This document shows, in pieces, positions 7,759 through 16,138 of a stretch of DNA of 29,702 bases (its first letter is position 1; each line of letters opens with the position of its first letter). This DNA comes from a virus. The notes under the pieces were generated by a model. It was not told the DNA's origin. It worked only from the letters and a program-made list of their open reading frames with translations, and did no database searches. Location: positions 1-29,702 of the IMG/VR virus record IMGVR_UViG_3300030419_001062. The stretch is one strand, 5' to 3'. The position numbers were made by a program, and so were the translations under genes.

Positions 7759-8057
7759 GTGAAGGTAAACCTAAGACGGCAAGGTCGTATCGTGGGTCTG
7801 TCGTGGATGATAATGCCATCATTAGTATTAATATTAAGTGGCTTATTCAAATGTGTGTACTTGTTGCTGGACTTGTTTATTCGTACTATCAAGTTATCCA
7901 GAGGATTAGTGACCTTGAACGAGGAATGGTCGATGCTAATACCACAATTACAGAACTTGTCCAAAAGCATATAGCAGAAGAAGAAGAACGCTATGCTGAA
8001 ATGGAAGAAGACTTGAAATGGTATCAAAAAGCACTAGGAAAAAAGAAGAAGAGGTAA
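7755..8057 (+). CDS. Single-TM protein with coiled coil; inner-spanin-like or holin-accessory candidate
   Basis: Encodes 100 residues from a GTG overlapping the lipoprotein's TGA; the longer open frame back to 7719 lies inside that gene and is less likely. A polar N-terminus (residues 1-28) is followed by one membrane segment at about 29-47 (WLIQMCVLVAGLVYSYYQV). A long charged coiled coil (about 48-95: ISDLERGMVDANTT, then EEEERYAEMEEDL) and a KKKKR tail complete it. A membrane anchor plus coiled coil is the architecture of inner spanins, and the neighbour is a lipoprotein. But spanin pairs usually have the lipoprotein second, so the assignment is tentative. Confidence 0.7.
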   Translation: MSEGKPKTARSYRGSVVDDNAIISINIKWLIQMCVLVAGLVYSYYQVIQRISDLERGMVDANTTITELVQKHIAEEEERYAEMEEDLKWYQKALGKKKKR

Positions 8058-8060
8058 AAA

Positions 8061-8381
8061 TTGGAAGAATTTCTAGCACTATACAGCGAAGCGGGTATGA
8101 TAGGTGTCGTAGGGGCTATGTTTATGTTTATGGTCTACTCTATGAACAAACGAGGAAATGAACAAGCAGAAGCATTACAGAATTTAAAAATAGAAAATAA
8201 AGGACAAAGTGAAACGCTTGAAAATATGGAAGGAATGGTTATCAAACTTATTGGGAGATGGAATCAGTCAGATGATAAATTGGACCGAAAGTTTGATGCA
8301 CTCAATAAAGAAATTAATGACTTGGATAACCAAGTATCTGAAATCAAAGGCTCAATGAGCAGAATAAATGGAAGTAAATAA
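8061..8381 (+). CDS. Holin-like membrane protein with coiled-coil tail (TTG start)
   Basis: Encodes 106 residues from a TTG four bases after the previous stop, with AAGAGG upstream. There is a short N-terminus, then one hydrophobic segment at about 11-28 (AGMIGVVGAMFMFMVYSM). A long polar coiled coil follows (LKIENKGQSETLENM, then LNKEINDLDNQVSEIKGSM). The layout resembles small one-TM phage membrane proteins near endolysins. It may be a holin or holin regulator acting in the inner membrane with the M15 peptidase three genes downstream. The sequence alone does not separate holin from another phage membrane protein. Confidence 0.65.
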   Translation: MEEFLALYSEAGMIGVVGAMFMFMVYSMNKRGNEQAEALQNLKIENKGQSETLENMEGMVIKLIGRWNQSDDKLDRKFDALNKEINDLDNQVSEIKGSMSRINGSK

Positions 8382-8527
8382 TGGATAGCATAAAAGTTAC
8401 ATCAGTATCATTTGCCAATTATGGCGTTTATTTAGCAGAGTTTAATTTATTTCTGCAATGTATCGTTGCAGTAATGAGTATTGTTTATCTTGGTCATAAA
8501 ATAGTTAAAATAAAAAAGGAGGTCTAA
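8381..8527 (+). CDS. 48-residue single-TM protein, holin candidate
   Basis: A short gene between the coiled-coil membrane protein and the 75-residue gene. ATG at 8381 overlaps the previous TAA (TAATG); stop TAA at 8525-8527. The product begins MDSIKVTSVSFANYG, has one membrane segment at about 19-38 (LFLQCIVAVMSIVYLG) and ends in a basic tail (KIVKIKKEV). Size, one TM and a cationic C-terminus fit a small holin. The strong ribosome binding site of the next gene lies inside its last codons. It has no recognisable domain; holin is inferred from the lysis context. Confidence 0.6.
   Translation: MDSIKVTSVSFANYGVYLAEFNLFLQCIVAVMSIVYLGHKIVKIKKEV
8516..8523 (+). promoter_or_regulatory. Strong ribosome binding site (AAGGAGGT)
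   Basis: A near-perfect Shine-Dalgarno, AAGGAGGT, seven bases before the ATG at 8531. Most genes in this operon rely on stop/start overlap with weak sites, so this is among the strongest initiation signals in the window. It predicts high expression of the 75-residue protein. Confidence 0.7.
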
Positions 8528-8530
8528 ATA

Positions 8531-8758
8531 ATGGACTTAAAAAAGATGCTATTAGAATTAGCACAAGCACAAGCAGATAAAATGCAAGAAGAAGCAGTAG
8601 GGTGGCTAGGCTCTGATGAGTTTGCAGACCAGATTGCTACTAAAATCAATGAAAAGATTGATATTCCATTTGTATCTGAAGAGAAAGAACAAATCTTTTT
8701 TGAAAGAGTTGTTGACATTGTAACTGATTTACTAGAAGGTGTATTTAAGGGGAAATAA
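8531..8758 (+). CDS. Small acidic helical protein in lysis cassette
   Basis: Encodes 75 residues behind the strong AAGGAGGT site. All helical by eye: MDLKKMLLELAQAQADKM, then ATKINEKIDIPFVSEEKE, then ERVVDIVTDLLEGVF. Acidic overall, with no membrane segment or Cys. The last helix is amphipathic, so it could lie on a membrane or pair with a holin. It may act as an antiholin-like or accessory lysis factor, but only the neighbourhood supports that. It ends one base before the next gene. Confidence 0.6.
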   Translation: MDLKKMLLELAQAQADKMQEEAVGWLGSDEFADQIATKINEKIDIPFVSEEKEQIFFERVVDIVTDLLEGVFKGK

Positions 8759-8759
8759 A

Positions 8760-8960
8760 ATGTTATCAATATTATTAACAGTAATGCTTATGGATGCAGA
8801 TAGTGTAAAAGTAAAACCAACTATTCATCCTACATATAATGTAATGGCTTTAAATACTGAAGATATTAAAAAGAAAAAGAAGAAGAAAGGTAAGAAACTA
8901 GGCGAGAAAGGCAAGAAGAAGAAAAAAGGTTTTTGGTCTAAAATGTTTGGAGCCAAGTAA
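8760..8960 (+). CDS. Lysine-rich cationic small protein
   Basis: Encodes 66 residues from the ATG at 8760 (GGGGAAATAAA upstream); an earlier TTG at 8739 would sit inside the previous gene. A short hydrophobic N-terminus (MLSILLTVMLMDAD), a neutral middle (about 15-37), then a C-terminal half dominated by lysine with blocks of seven and five consecutive Lys, ending FWSKMFGAK. Highly cationic small proteins in lysis loci include disruptins, which act on the outer membrane. A DNA- or LPS-binding role is also possible. The stop overlaps the endolysin start (TAATG), so both are made together. Confidence 0.65.
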   Translation: MLSILLTVMLMDADSVKVKPTIHPTYNVMALNTEDIKKKKKKKGKKLGEKGKKKKKGFWSKMFGAK

Positions 8961-9337
8961 TGCCTAAATTCGGAAAAAGAAGTAAAGAACGTCTTAAAGG
9001 CGTTGATGCTAGACTTGTAAATGTTCTTAATGAATTAATTAAAATAATGGATGTAACTATCATTGAAGGATTGCGTTCAGAAGAAAGACAGAAAGAGTTA
9101 TTGGCTAAAGGTGCTACGAAAGTAAAATATTCTAAACATATGGAAGGGAAAGCAGTTGACCTTGCACCATATCCTATTGATTGGAAGAATAGAGATGGAT
9201 TTCATTATATGGGTGGAATGATTCGTGGTATTGGTCACCAACTCGGCATTAATGTTCGTTGGGGTGGAGACTGGGATTCTGATGGAGATGTTAAAGATAA
9301 TGGTTTTGATGATTTAGTTCATGTGGAGATAAAGTAA
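8960..9337 (+). CDS. Peptidase M15-type endolysin (D-Ala-D-Ala / L-Ala-D-Glu peptidase family)
   Basis: Encodes 125 residues, a single catalytic domain. Zinc-binding motif SKHMEGKAVDL gives H60 and D67; the third ligand and catalytic acid are in DLVHVEI near the C-terminus (D118, H121). EGLRSEERQKELLAKG (about residues 36-51) is the conserved helix before the active site, and RWGGDWDSDG (about 100-109) is the usual W-G-G-D-W loop. This matches the VanY/T5-endolysin type of peptidoglycan peptidase. No signal peptide is visible, so export would depend on a holin; holin-like genes lie immediately upstream. ATG overlaps the previous stop. It probably cuts the peptide stem at lysis, although a virion role cannot be ruled out. 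Confidence 0.9.
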   Translation: MPKFGKRSKERLKGVDARLVNVLNELIKIMDVTIIEGLRSEERQKELLAKGATKVKYSKHMEGKAVDLAPYPIDWKNRDGFHYMGGMIRGIGHQLGINVRWGGDWDSDGDVKDNGFDDLVHVEIK

Positions 9338-11092
9338 TTGCCAGGTAAACATTATAAAAAGTATTCTTATGGAGGTCCTATTTTAGGACCTTCACACGAG
9401 GAGGGTGGCGTTATGATACCCGTTAAGAATGGAAAACATCCAATTATAGAAGCAGAAGGTGGTGAATTCATTGTAAGTAAAGATGCTATGGAAAAACACG
9501 GTGATAAAATTGTTGCTCTAAATGCAGATGGTAATGATGCTCCTTTATTAGAGGGCTACTATCAATCCGGTGGTCCTCTAATTCAACAAGAGAATATTGT
9601 AGATGTTCCACCAGAAGTATTGAGCAATGATTCAGCAACATGGATTAGAGATGCTGTTCAAAAATATATACCTAGTGATGACCCAAACGATACTGAAGCA
9701 TTAATTAATTTTGGTGAAGCGATATTACCTACTAGGCTACCTACGATGGATGATTTCAGAGCAATATGGAATAGTGATAATCCTGCTCAAGAATTGTTTA
9801 ACTTTAGTTTAATGCTTGGGCTTACTAAAAAATTCCCAAAAAAGAAACCAAAAGGGAAAGCAACTGGATATGATACAGATATAACTCCTGAAAAAATTCA
9901 AAGAGATGTAAAACATCAAGTAAAGAAAGCAGATAATGCTAGAAAAGCAGGTATTGTTCCTATTCTTAAAGGTGGTAGAGAAGGAAAAGGACTTGATGAG
10001 ACTAAAGCAAGAACTAAAACATCATTAGGTGGTGAAAGAGAAAAGTATGATTTGCAAGGTCAAAGTTATGCAGAGTGGCAATTCAATCAAAAACAATGGG
10101 GTTTATCTGGTGATGGATTCATTATAAATAGCCCTGGTAGTACTTTTAATGGATGGTCTGCACAGAGATTAAATAATGGGAATTATAAGTTTTTTGATAG
10201 AAATGGTAAAGAAGTAAAAAATCCATTGAGTATGGATGAAATTGATAAATTAGATTTAAAGGGTCAAAGAAGCATGGACTCACATAATTACGCTGATATA
10301 AAAGAATTATTAAGGAAAGAAGGTATTCCTGATGATGACATTGTATATAGAATAAGAGTTGATAAGCCAGATAAAACTGGTAAAGAAATGAAAATGGTTA
10401 ATGAAGAAGTTTTTAATGCATATACAGAATCAAAAATAATAGAAAGTTCTATTGTAGCAAGGCACGGTCCAGAGGCAATGAAAAAGCCAGGTATTATTCC
10501 TGCTGTTGGACAAAAGTTTAAAATGATGCCAAGAGAAAAAGGTGGATTGCATGAAAATGGTGGTAGAATATATGAAATTATGGTAGATAATAAACCTGTA
10601 TATGTTCAGTCTAATAGAATCGCAGGTATAAGTGGTGGTTCAAAAAGAGGGTGGTTTATAGTTGATGAAAAAGAACTAGCAAACCCAGGTGCTCCAAGAG
10701 TAAATGATGTTAATAGCCCTAAATATTTAGGTGTTAATAAAAAAGAAGTTAGAAGAACTTTACAGTCAGGTGAAAACCCTCAACAAAGACATAATAGGAA
10801 GGTTCAGCAAAATATAGAACAACAACCAAAAGAGGTAAAGACAGAATTTTCTGAGTCTAGTGGTGATTTAATGCAATATAAAACTGAAGATAGAGGTGAC
10901 CCAGCAAGATTATTAGCAAGGTTGCAGAAAGAGAAAAAGGCAGAAGCACAATCTTTAGCAAAATGGAATAAGAAATATAGTAAAGCAAAACAATCAGGTA
11001 AAGTTCCTCAAGGTATGACAAGAAAAGAATGGATAGAAACACAACAGTATGTTGAGATAATTAAACAAAAGATGAAAGACCAAGGAGAATAA
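9338..11092 (+). CDS. Virion structural protein with N-terminal Gly-Gly motif
   Basis: Encodes 584 residues from a TTG directly after the endolysin stop (TAATTG). Residues 11-66 hold a motif seen in large phage structural proteins: YGGPILGPSHEEGGVMIPV, then IIEAEGGEFIVSKDAM and HGDKIVALNADG. A second Gly-rich segment is at about residues 395-440 (EKGGLHENGGRIYE, then GISGGSKRGWFIV). The rest is charged and mostly helical, with a Lys-rich stretch at about 165-175 (KKFPKKKPKGK) and a helical C-terminus (ARLQKEKKAEAQSLAKW). No catalytic site is visible. Size and place between lysis and tail-hub genes suggest an internal or tail-associated protein. The motif may mark a processing or partner-binding site, which is speculation. 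Confidence 0.7.
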   Translation: MPGKHYKKYSYGGPILGPSHEEGGVMIPVKNGKHPIIEAEGGEFIVSKDAMEKHGDKIVALNADGNDAPLLEGYYQSGGPLIQQENIVDVPPEVLSNDSATWIRDAVQKYIPSDDPNDTEALINFGEAILPTRLPTMDDFRAIWNSDNPAQELFNFSLMLGLTKKFPKKKPKGKATGYDTDITPEKIQRDVKHQVKKADNARKAGIVPILKGGREGKGLDETKARTKTSLGGEREKYDLQGQSYAEWQFNQKQWGLSGDGFIINSPGSTFNGWSAQRLNNGNYKFFDRNGKEVKNPLSMDEIDKLDLKGQRSMDSHNYADIKELLRKEGIPDDDIVYRIRVDKPDKTGKEMKMVNEEVFNAYTESKIIESSIVARHGPEAMKKPGIIPAVGQKFKMMPREKGGLHENGGRIYEIMVDNKPVYVQSNRIAGISGGSKRGWFIVDEKELANPGAPRVNDVNSPKYLGVNKKEVRRTLQSGENPQQRHNRKVQQNIEQQPKEVKTEFSESSGDLMQYKTEDRGDPARLLARLQKEKKAEAQSLAKWNKKYSKAKQSGKVPQGMTRKEWIETQQYVEIIKQKMKDQGE

Positions 11093-11093
11093 A

Positions 11094-12803
11094 ATGGCTT
11101 GGAAAAATGTTAAACAAACCCCAAAATATTATAATGGTGGTGTAATCCAACAACAGGCTAATACAAGTGTTTGGGGTGGAATATCAAATGCAGGTGATGC
11201 AATAGCAGATGTTGTTGCACATCATTATCGTTCACAAAAACCTCCTGTTACAGCAGAATATGGTATGTATATACCTCAAGCACGTCAAGGTGCACCTGTC
11301 CAACAAGCAAGTAGTAATCCTTGGAACTTTGCAAACATTGATTCTCCTTCAATGTCTGATTATGTTAGGCAATATGGCAAAGGATTAGATAGAAAAAGCG
11401 ATGATGATAAAAGAGGCTTTTGGGATATGATGATTACAGATAATATCATCGGTGGTCTTTATGGTGCAGGTAAATCAGTTTATGATAAAGGCAAACTAAG
11501 AAAACAAGCAAAGAAATCTGCTATTACAGAAGGTGATGCACACACACAAGAAATGCTACTTAAAGAAAAAGGCGTGACAGATTCTAATTATGATGCATTA
11601 AATCAAATTGTAAATGATAGAAAAAGAGACAGATTTCATAGACTTAAACAACAAGAACTAGACAGAGATATGAAAGGTGCTATGAATAGAATGAAATACG
11701 AAGCAAAGAAAAGGGTTGATAACCCATTCGTTCCAGCAGAAGGTGATTTAGATGAGATTAAATTTAATCCTGTTCAAATGGATGTTAATGAGAATATACA
11801 GGACGTATTAGATAGCAGACCTAAGAAAAGAACAGGTTCTGATAAACTTGAGGATTGGATTTATGATAAAGTAGATTCATGGAAAGATAAGAGATGGCAA
11901 AAGAAGAATCTTAAAGAAGGCTCTGGTAATGCTAGAACAGATTTATTATCAATGCTTAAAAATGAAAGACCAACTAGCAATCTAGAATGGAGTCATCAAG
12001 GAGATATAGAAGGCGATGATTTTAAATTTGATTATAATTTAAACAAAGGTGTTTCAGACAATCTTGATTTTGTAGGTAAAAAAGCAGGGCTAGAAGAAAA
12101 GCAAAGACTAACTAGGTTAAAAGAAGGTTTTGGTGGTCATATTTCAGATGTGTGGCGAGAGTTTGGAATGCTAGATGAGGATAAATTAAAATCAAATATA
12201 CAAGGGGCACCAACTCAATTAAGAAGAGAATCAAGTGATTTTTCAACTTCCAATATAAAGCCTGTAGGGATTAGTGAAGAAGATTTCCAATTTCAGGTAG
12301 AACATGGTGATGATATTAGAAATGTTAAAGCATTAGAAGCACAAGCATTGCAAAAGCAAAAAGAGAGTGATAAAGCACGTGATAATGTAATGCGAATGAA
12401 TATAGATGCTCCTAATAAATTAAGAAGTGCTACTAATAATATTAAGCCTAATATGACAACATTACCAGTCAGACCTGTCCCTGGTCGAAATGTTGCACCA
12501 ACTCCTTATGGTGAACGTGATATTACAAAGCCAAGTTGGTTACACCCTGAAGGTGGCATGGTTAGAGAATATGAAACTGGTGGATATTTATCACCAAGAC
12601 GACCTCCTAGTTATGCACATGGTGGGAATGTTGCTCAAGTAGGTGCGAATAATCAAGCAATGAATACAAAACTACTTGAAGGGCAACAAAATACACAAGG
12701 ATATATAACAAATGATAGCATTAGGCAAGGTAGAATGAGAAAATTTATTGCAGAATTAAATAATCAAAGTCCTATGTTTATAGATACAATACTAAGAAGA
12801 TAA
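11094..12803 (+). CDS. Putative virion structural protein (MAWK N-terminus, Gly-Gly C-terminus)
   Basis: Encodes 569 residues; ATG preceded by AAGGAG. Starts MAWKNVKQTPKYYNGG, sharing MAWK with the two fibre proteins. Residues 20-110 are Gln/Pro/Ala-rich; the centre is long, charged and helical (DRDMKGAMNRMKYEAKKR). The C-terminal ~90 residues bring a Gly-Gly pattern (HPEGGMVREYETGGYLSP, then AHGGNVAQVGANNQAMNT) similar in flavour to the start of the previous gene's product, and then TKLLEGQQNTQGYITND. No TM segment or enzyme motif. It probably forms part of the tail or internal core with its neighbour. Two adjacent genes carrying related Gly-Gly motifs may act as a pair. Confidence 0.65.
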   Translation: MAWKNVKQTPKYYNGGVIQQQANTSVWGGISNAGDAIADVVAHHYRSQKPPVTAEYGMYIPQARQGAPVQQASSNPWNFANIDSPSMSDYVRQYGKGLDRKSDDDKRGFWDMMITDNIIGGLYGAGKSVYDKGKLRKQAKKSAITEGDAHTQEMLLKEKGVTDSNYDALNQIVNDRKRDRFHRLKQQELDRDMKGAMNRMKYEAKKRVDNPFVPAEGDLDEIKFNPVQMDVNENIQDVLDSRPKKRTGSDKLEDWIYDKVDSWKDKRWQKKNLKEGSGNARTDLLSMLKNERPTSNLEWSHQGDIEGDDFKFDYNLNKGVSDNLDFVGKKAGLEEKQRLTRLKEGFGGHISDVWREFGMLDEDKLKSNIQGAPTQLRRESSDFSTSNIKPVGISEEDFQFQVEHGDDIRNVKALEAQALQKQKESDKARDNVMRMNIDAPNKLRSATNNIKPNMTTLPVRPVPGRNVAPTPYGERDITKPSWLHPEGGMVREYETGGYLSPRRPPSYAHGGNVAQVGANNQAMNTKLLEGQQNTQGYITNDSIRQGRMRKFIAELNNQSPMFIDTILRR

Positions 12804-15800
12804 TGCCTAAAGAAATACAAGAAATAAATAAGTTCAATACAGGAACTATTATGAATCCTTCATCTAGGGATATTCCTATAGATGCGGCAAGATATTCAAA
12901 GAATATAGATGCAGTCTCAGAAGATGGTAAATTAAAAGGTATACCTGCTGATAAGAAATTATTAGCAGATGGTACTTGGGCTGAATATGCATCATCTGAG
13001 GCTGTACTTGCAGTTGATATGGACTCTGAACCTGCTATTATTAATAATGATGGTCAGTATGATATTATCTATTTTGATAAAGATTCTACAGAAATTAAAA
13101 ATATTACCGACTTATATGAAAAGAATGGAAGTATTGCTACTGCTAGTATGGGTTCAGGTTTGGGCAATAGTGAGTATTATGTAGAGATGGAGGTAAATAA
13201 TAAAGAAGCACATATAGCAATGGGACCTGCATCAACTGATTATCCTCGTTGGGCTGGATATATAGAACATAAACAATTTGGTACTGCAACTACTACTTTA
13301 ACATTAGAAGATGCTAGGCTTACAAACCCCTCAGCATTTCCAAATATCTATCAATTTGTAGAAGCAACATTTGATGGTGTAAGATACTTATACGGAATAG
13401 AGTGGCAAGGTAAATCTGTATATCAATTTAATTGGGTTGATAAAACTTTTATAAAGAAATCTTTAGAGATTTTTACAAGTACACAAGGTATCTCATTAAA
13501 TTCAGATGGTAGTTCATTATTTGTTTTAGATGTTGATAGTACAAGTGTTGTACATTCTATTGATTTAAATGAAATGGTTAGTGAGTTTGATGTTCAAATT
13601 ACACATAATGCTAATTACTCTGATATGCTATATGTTGGTTCAACTCTTTGGTTTTCATGGATGGGTAATTACAATGAAAACTTTACTGATAATTTATGGG
13701 TTGGTAATTGTGCAGGGAGTAATTTCACATCATCTACAACAGGAACACAAAATGTTATTGACAGACAGCCAGAGAATGGAGATGAATCTGATTCTGATGC
13801 AGTAGGCGATTGGGTTACAACTGCTAATTCAACAACTATGTCTGGTATGCATGTTGAATTTCGTTCTCCTAGATGGAATTTGGTTGATGTTGGTAATGAT
13901 GATTATTGTGGTATAACTACTGAAGTTCAAAAAGATGGAAGCCCTTCTACAGCAGTTTACTTTAGAAAAGATAGTGGTACTGGTGCAAGTGTTGGTATAC
14001 GAGTAAAAACAGTTGTTCAATGTATATATAAAGGGAATACAGCAGGTACTAAATTAGGAGGTATTGGTTCTGGTGGTATATTATTACATCTTGTAAATAC
14101 TAATAGTTATGACCTTCAAGCAACCGGTAATGACATTATGCACTCTGCTACTGGTAGACAAGGTGGTAAATATATAATAACTATTGGTGATGATGCTAAC
14201 GATACGGATGTTACTCAAGTATATAACTATCCCATGCCTGATATGGATTCAAAATCTAATGGCGATTCACTTGGAACAAAATCACTAGCCGCAGATGTTG
14301 ATGTGCCTAGTGCGGCAGTATTTGACCATGGGAGTAGTAGTATTTCATTATTTGCAGGTAAAGGTGGTGGTAGATGGGCACACGCTACTGACCTTACAAG
14401 TGTAAGTATTGGACAAGAGGCTGATGTTAGTTTGTCATTTACTAAGACTGTTACTAGTTATGGAACTCCTGGCTCTGGTACAACATTTATATCAGGTGAA
14501 AGAAAAGGATTTCCTACTGGTCATACTTGTTTTTATAAAGTTTCATTTATGTATGATGGTTATCAAGAAGGTCCATTAAGTGATGATTTTAGAGTTAGAA
14601 CTACCGCTGATTTAAGTATAAGTGCTGGTAATGGTATCAATGTTCAAATTAATATTAGGAACCTTGCATCATTCAATAAAAGAATATCTCATATTAATTT
14701 ATATCGTGCTGATGCTACAACTGAAGATGCTACTGTTAAAGAGAATGGTTTTTATAGGCTTGTAGACCAAATTTCATTAAAAAGTGGATGGGCATCGGTA
14801 ACTGACTCTGCTGATAATCCTACTTGGGGTAATTATAGAACTAAAACAATTCCAGATAAAAATGAAGCAGGTGCATCATTTGAAGCAAGAACTGGAATTA
14901 CTGAAGCGTTATTAAACTTTACACCTAATTATAAATATAGCACACAACTTAATAATCAATTATTTGTTGCTGATTGCTATCATCCTGATTTAGGAGAAAA
15001 GTTTTCTAATTTTATGTTCAAATCAAAGCCATATAACTTTGACCAGTTCGATGTTTCAATGGATTTATTAAGGTTGCCAACTAAGCCTACTGCTATAAAG
15101 GCTTTTCAGGGTCGTATATATGCATTTTCAGAAAATACTATATATAAAATAGAGCCTAATAGTTTTTATATAGAAGATACACTCGAAGGAATTGGTTGTT
15201 TAAGTAAGGCTTCTATATGTGTTACTGATTATGGAATGTGTTTTGCAGATGATAAAAATATTTATTTACACGATGGTAGAAGACCTGTTCCAATAGGTGA
15301 CGCAATATTAAGAACTTCAGATAGTGCAGTTGACAATACAAATGTTAGTTGGTATAAAAGACAAGATAAAAACCCATCTATAGTATTTGATGCTGAACGT
15401 GGTTCATTTTTGGTTTTCTTCAAAGGTGGTGATGCTAATTTCTATGTTTGGGCTTATAATATGGCAAGAAGAAGATGGGACCTTTATGATACTGTAGGAT
15501 GGAAAAATGGAACAGTATTTGCTGGACCTAAAAATGAGATATTATTTGCAGGTTCAAGTGTTCAAATATTAATTCATTATATGGGAAGTACATCAAATCA
15601 AAGAGATTGGCATTACGAAACAAAGAATATTTCATTAGGTTCTGATACTCAAAAGAAGATGTTTTATAAAGTAAAGTCACAAAAAGATTCAAATGTTGTA
15701 CTTCAATATCAAAAGAATGGTACTGGTTCTTGGTTGGCACTCCAAAACCCTGATAGTGAAAGAATACTTTCAACAGATAAGAAATTTGAATCAATAGCAA

Positions 15801-15880
15801 TCAAGGCTTATACAAGTAGTAATCCAAAAGAAGAATTAGATTCTTTAGGAATTGTATTTAGGAGGTTAAGTGTTAAGTAA
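12803..15880 (+). CDS. Large tail-hub / nozzle-like structural protein
   Basis: Encodes 1025 residues; ATG overlaps the previous stop (TAATG). The N-terminus (NKFNTGTIMNPSSRDIPIDA, then a Lys/Gly turn) resembles the start of podovirus nozzle/stabilisation proteins, where a pattern of G-x-N-x, dipeptide A-x-N and a short G-x-L is usual. Most of the chain is beta-rich with repeated Gly/Asp/Ser turns (LDVDSTSVVHSIDLNE). There is an Fn3-like segment at about 565-665 (TCFYKVSFMYDGYQEGPLSD). A propeller-like C-terminal part runs from about 755 (IKAFQGRIYAFSENTIYKI; DYGMCFADDKNIYLHDG). Beta-propeller nozzle proteins at this place in podovirus genomes (T7 gp12-like) close the tail tube. The assignment rests on pattern and gene order, not on a database match. 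Confidence 0.7.
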   Translation: MPKEIQEINKFNTGTIMNPSSRDIPIDAARYSKNIDAVSEDGKLKGIPADKKLLADGTWAEYASSEAVLAVDMDSEPAIINNDGQYDIIYFDKDSTEIKNITDLYEKNGSIATASMGSGLGNSEYYVEMEVNNKEAHIAMGPASTDYPRWAGYIEHKQFGTATTTLTLEDARLTNPSAFPNIYQFVEATFDGVRYLYGIEWQGKSVYQFNWVDKTFIKKSLEIFTSTQGISLNSDGSSLFVLDVDSTSVVHSIDLNEMVSEFDVQITHNANYSDMLYVGSTLWFSWMGNYNENFTDNLWVGNCAGSNFTSSTTGTQNVIDRQPENGDESDSDAVGDWVTTANSTTMSGMHVEFRSPRWNLVDVGNDDYCGITTEVQKDGSPSTAVYFRKDSGTGASVGIRVKTVVQCIYKGNTAGTKLGGIGSGGILLHLVNTNSYDLQATGNDIMHSATGRQGGKYIITIGDDANDTDVTQVYNYPMPDMDSKSNGDSLGTKSLAADVDVPSAAVFDHGSSSISLFAGKGGGRWAHATDLTSVSIGQEADVSLSFTKTVTSYGTPGSGTTFISGERKGFPTGHTCFYKVSFMYDGYQEGPLSDDFRVRTTADLSISAGNGINVQINIRNLASFNKRISHINLYRADATTEDATVKENGFYRLVDQISLKSGWASVTDSADNPTWGNYRTKTIPDKNEAGASFEARTGITEALLNFTPNYKYSTQLNNQLFVADCYHPDLGEKFSNFMFKSKPYNFDQFDVSMDLLRLPTKPTAIKAFQGRIYAFSENTIYKIEPNSFYIEDTLEGIGCLSKASICVTDYGMCFADDKNIYLHDGRRPVPIGDAILRTSDSAVDNTNVSWYKRQDKNPSIVFDAERGSFLVFFKGGDANFYVWAYNMARRRWDLYDTVGWKNGTVFAGPKNEILFAGSSVQILIHYMGSTSNQRDWHYETKNISLGSDTQKKMFYKVKSQKDSNVVLQYQKNGTGSWLALQNPDSERILSTDKKFESIAIKAYTSSNPKEELDSLGIVFRRLSVK

Positions 15881-16136
15881 AAAGAGACCTCCTATTTCAC
15901 CTGATTCTGACATGAATAGAATTATACAGCAGATATATACAGATTTAAACGAGATTATTAATGCAGTAAATCAAGGGGATAGTAAATTAGAAAAATTAAA
16001 TACAGAAGGTAAGTCTGGAGATATTAGGGTGTCTCAAGAAGGGACTGATACTTTTTTAGAAATTAAAACAGATGACGGATGGGTGCGTAGTGATAAGAAC
16101 GCAACATCTGGATTCTCATACAAAAAGAGGACTTAA
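15870..16136 (+). CDS. Small virion-associated protein of unknown function (GTG start)
   Basis: Encodes 88 residues from a GTG at 15870, with GGAGG at 15861-15865, overlapping the end of the large tail gene by 11 bases. The N-terminal half is a helix (DSDMNRIIQQIYTDLNEIIN); the C-terminal half is a small beta unit (GKSGDIRVSQEGTDTFLEIK, then TDDGWVRSD). A coiled coil followed by a compact beta tip looks like a small trimeric structural protein. It lies between the nozzle-like and ejection-protein genes, where T7 has gene 13. Function not known. Confidence 0.65.
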   Translation: MLSKKRPPISPDSDMNRIIQQIYTDLNEIINAVNQGDSKLEKLNTEGKSGDIRVSQEGTDTFLEIKTDDGWVRSDKNATSGFSYKKRT

Positions 16137-16138
16137 TT

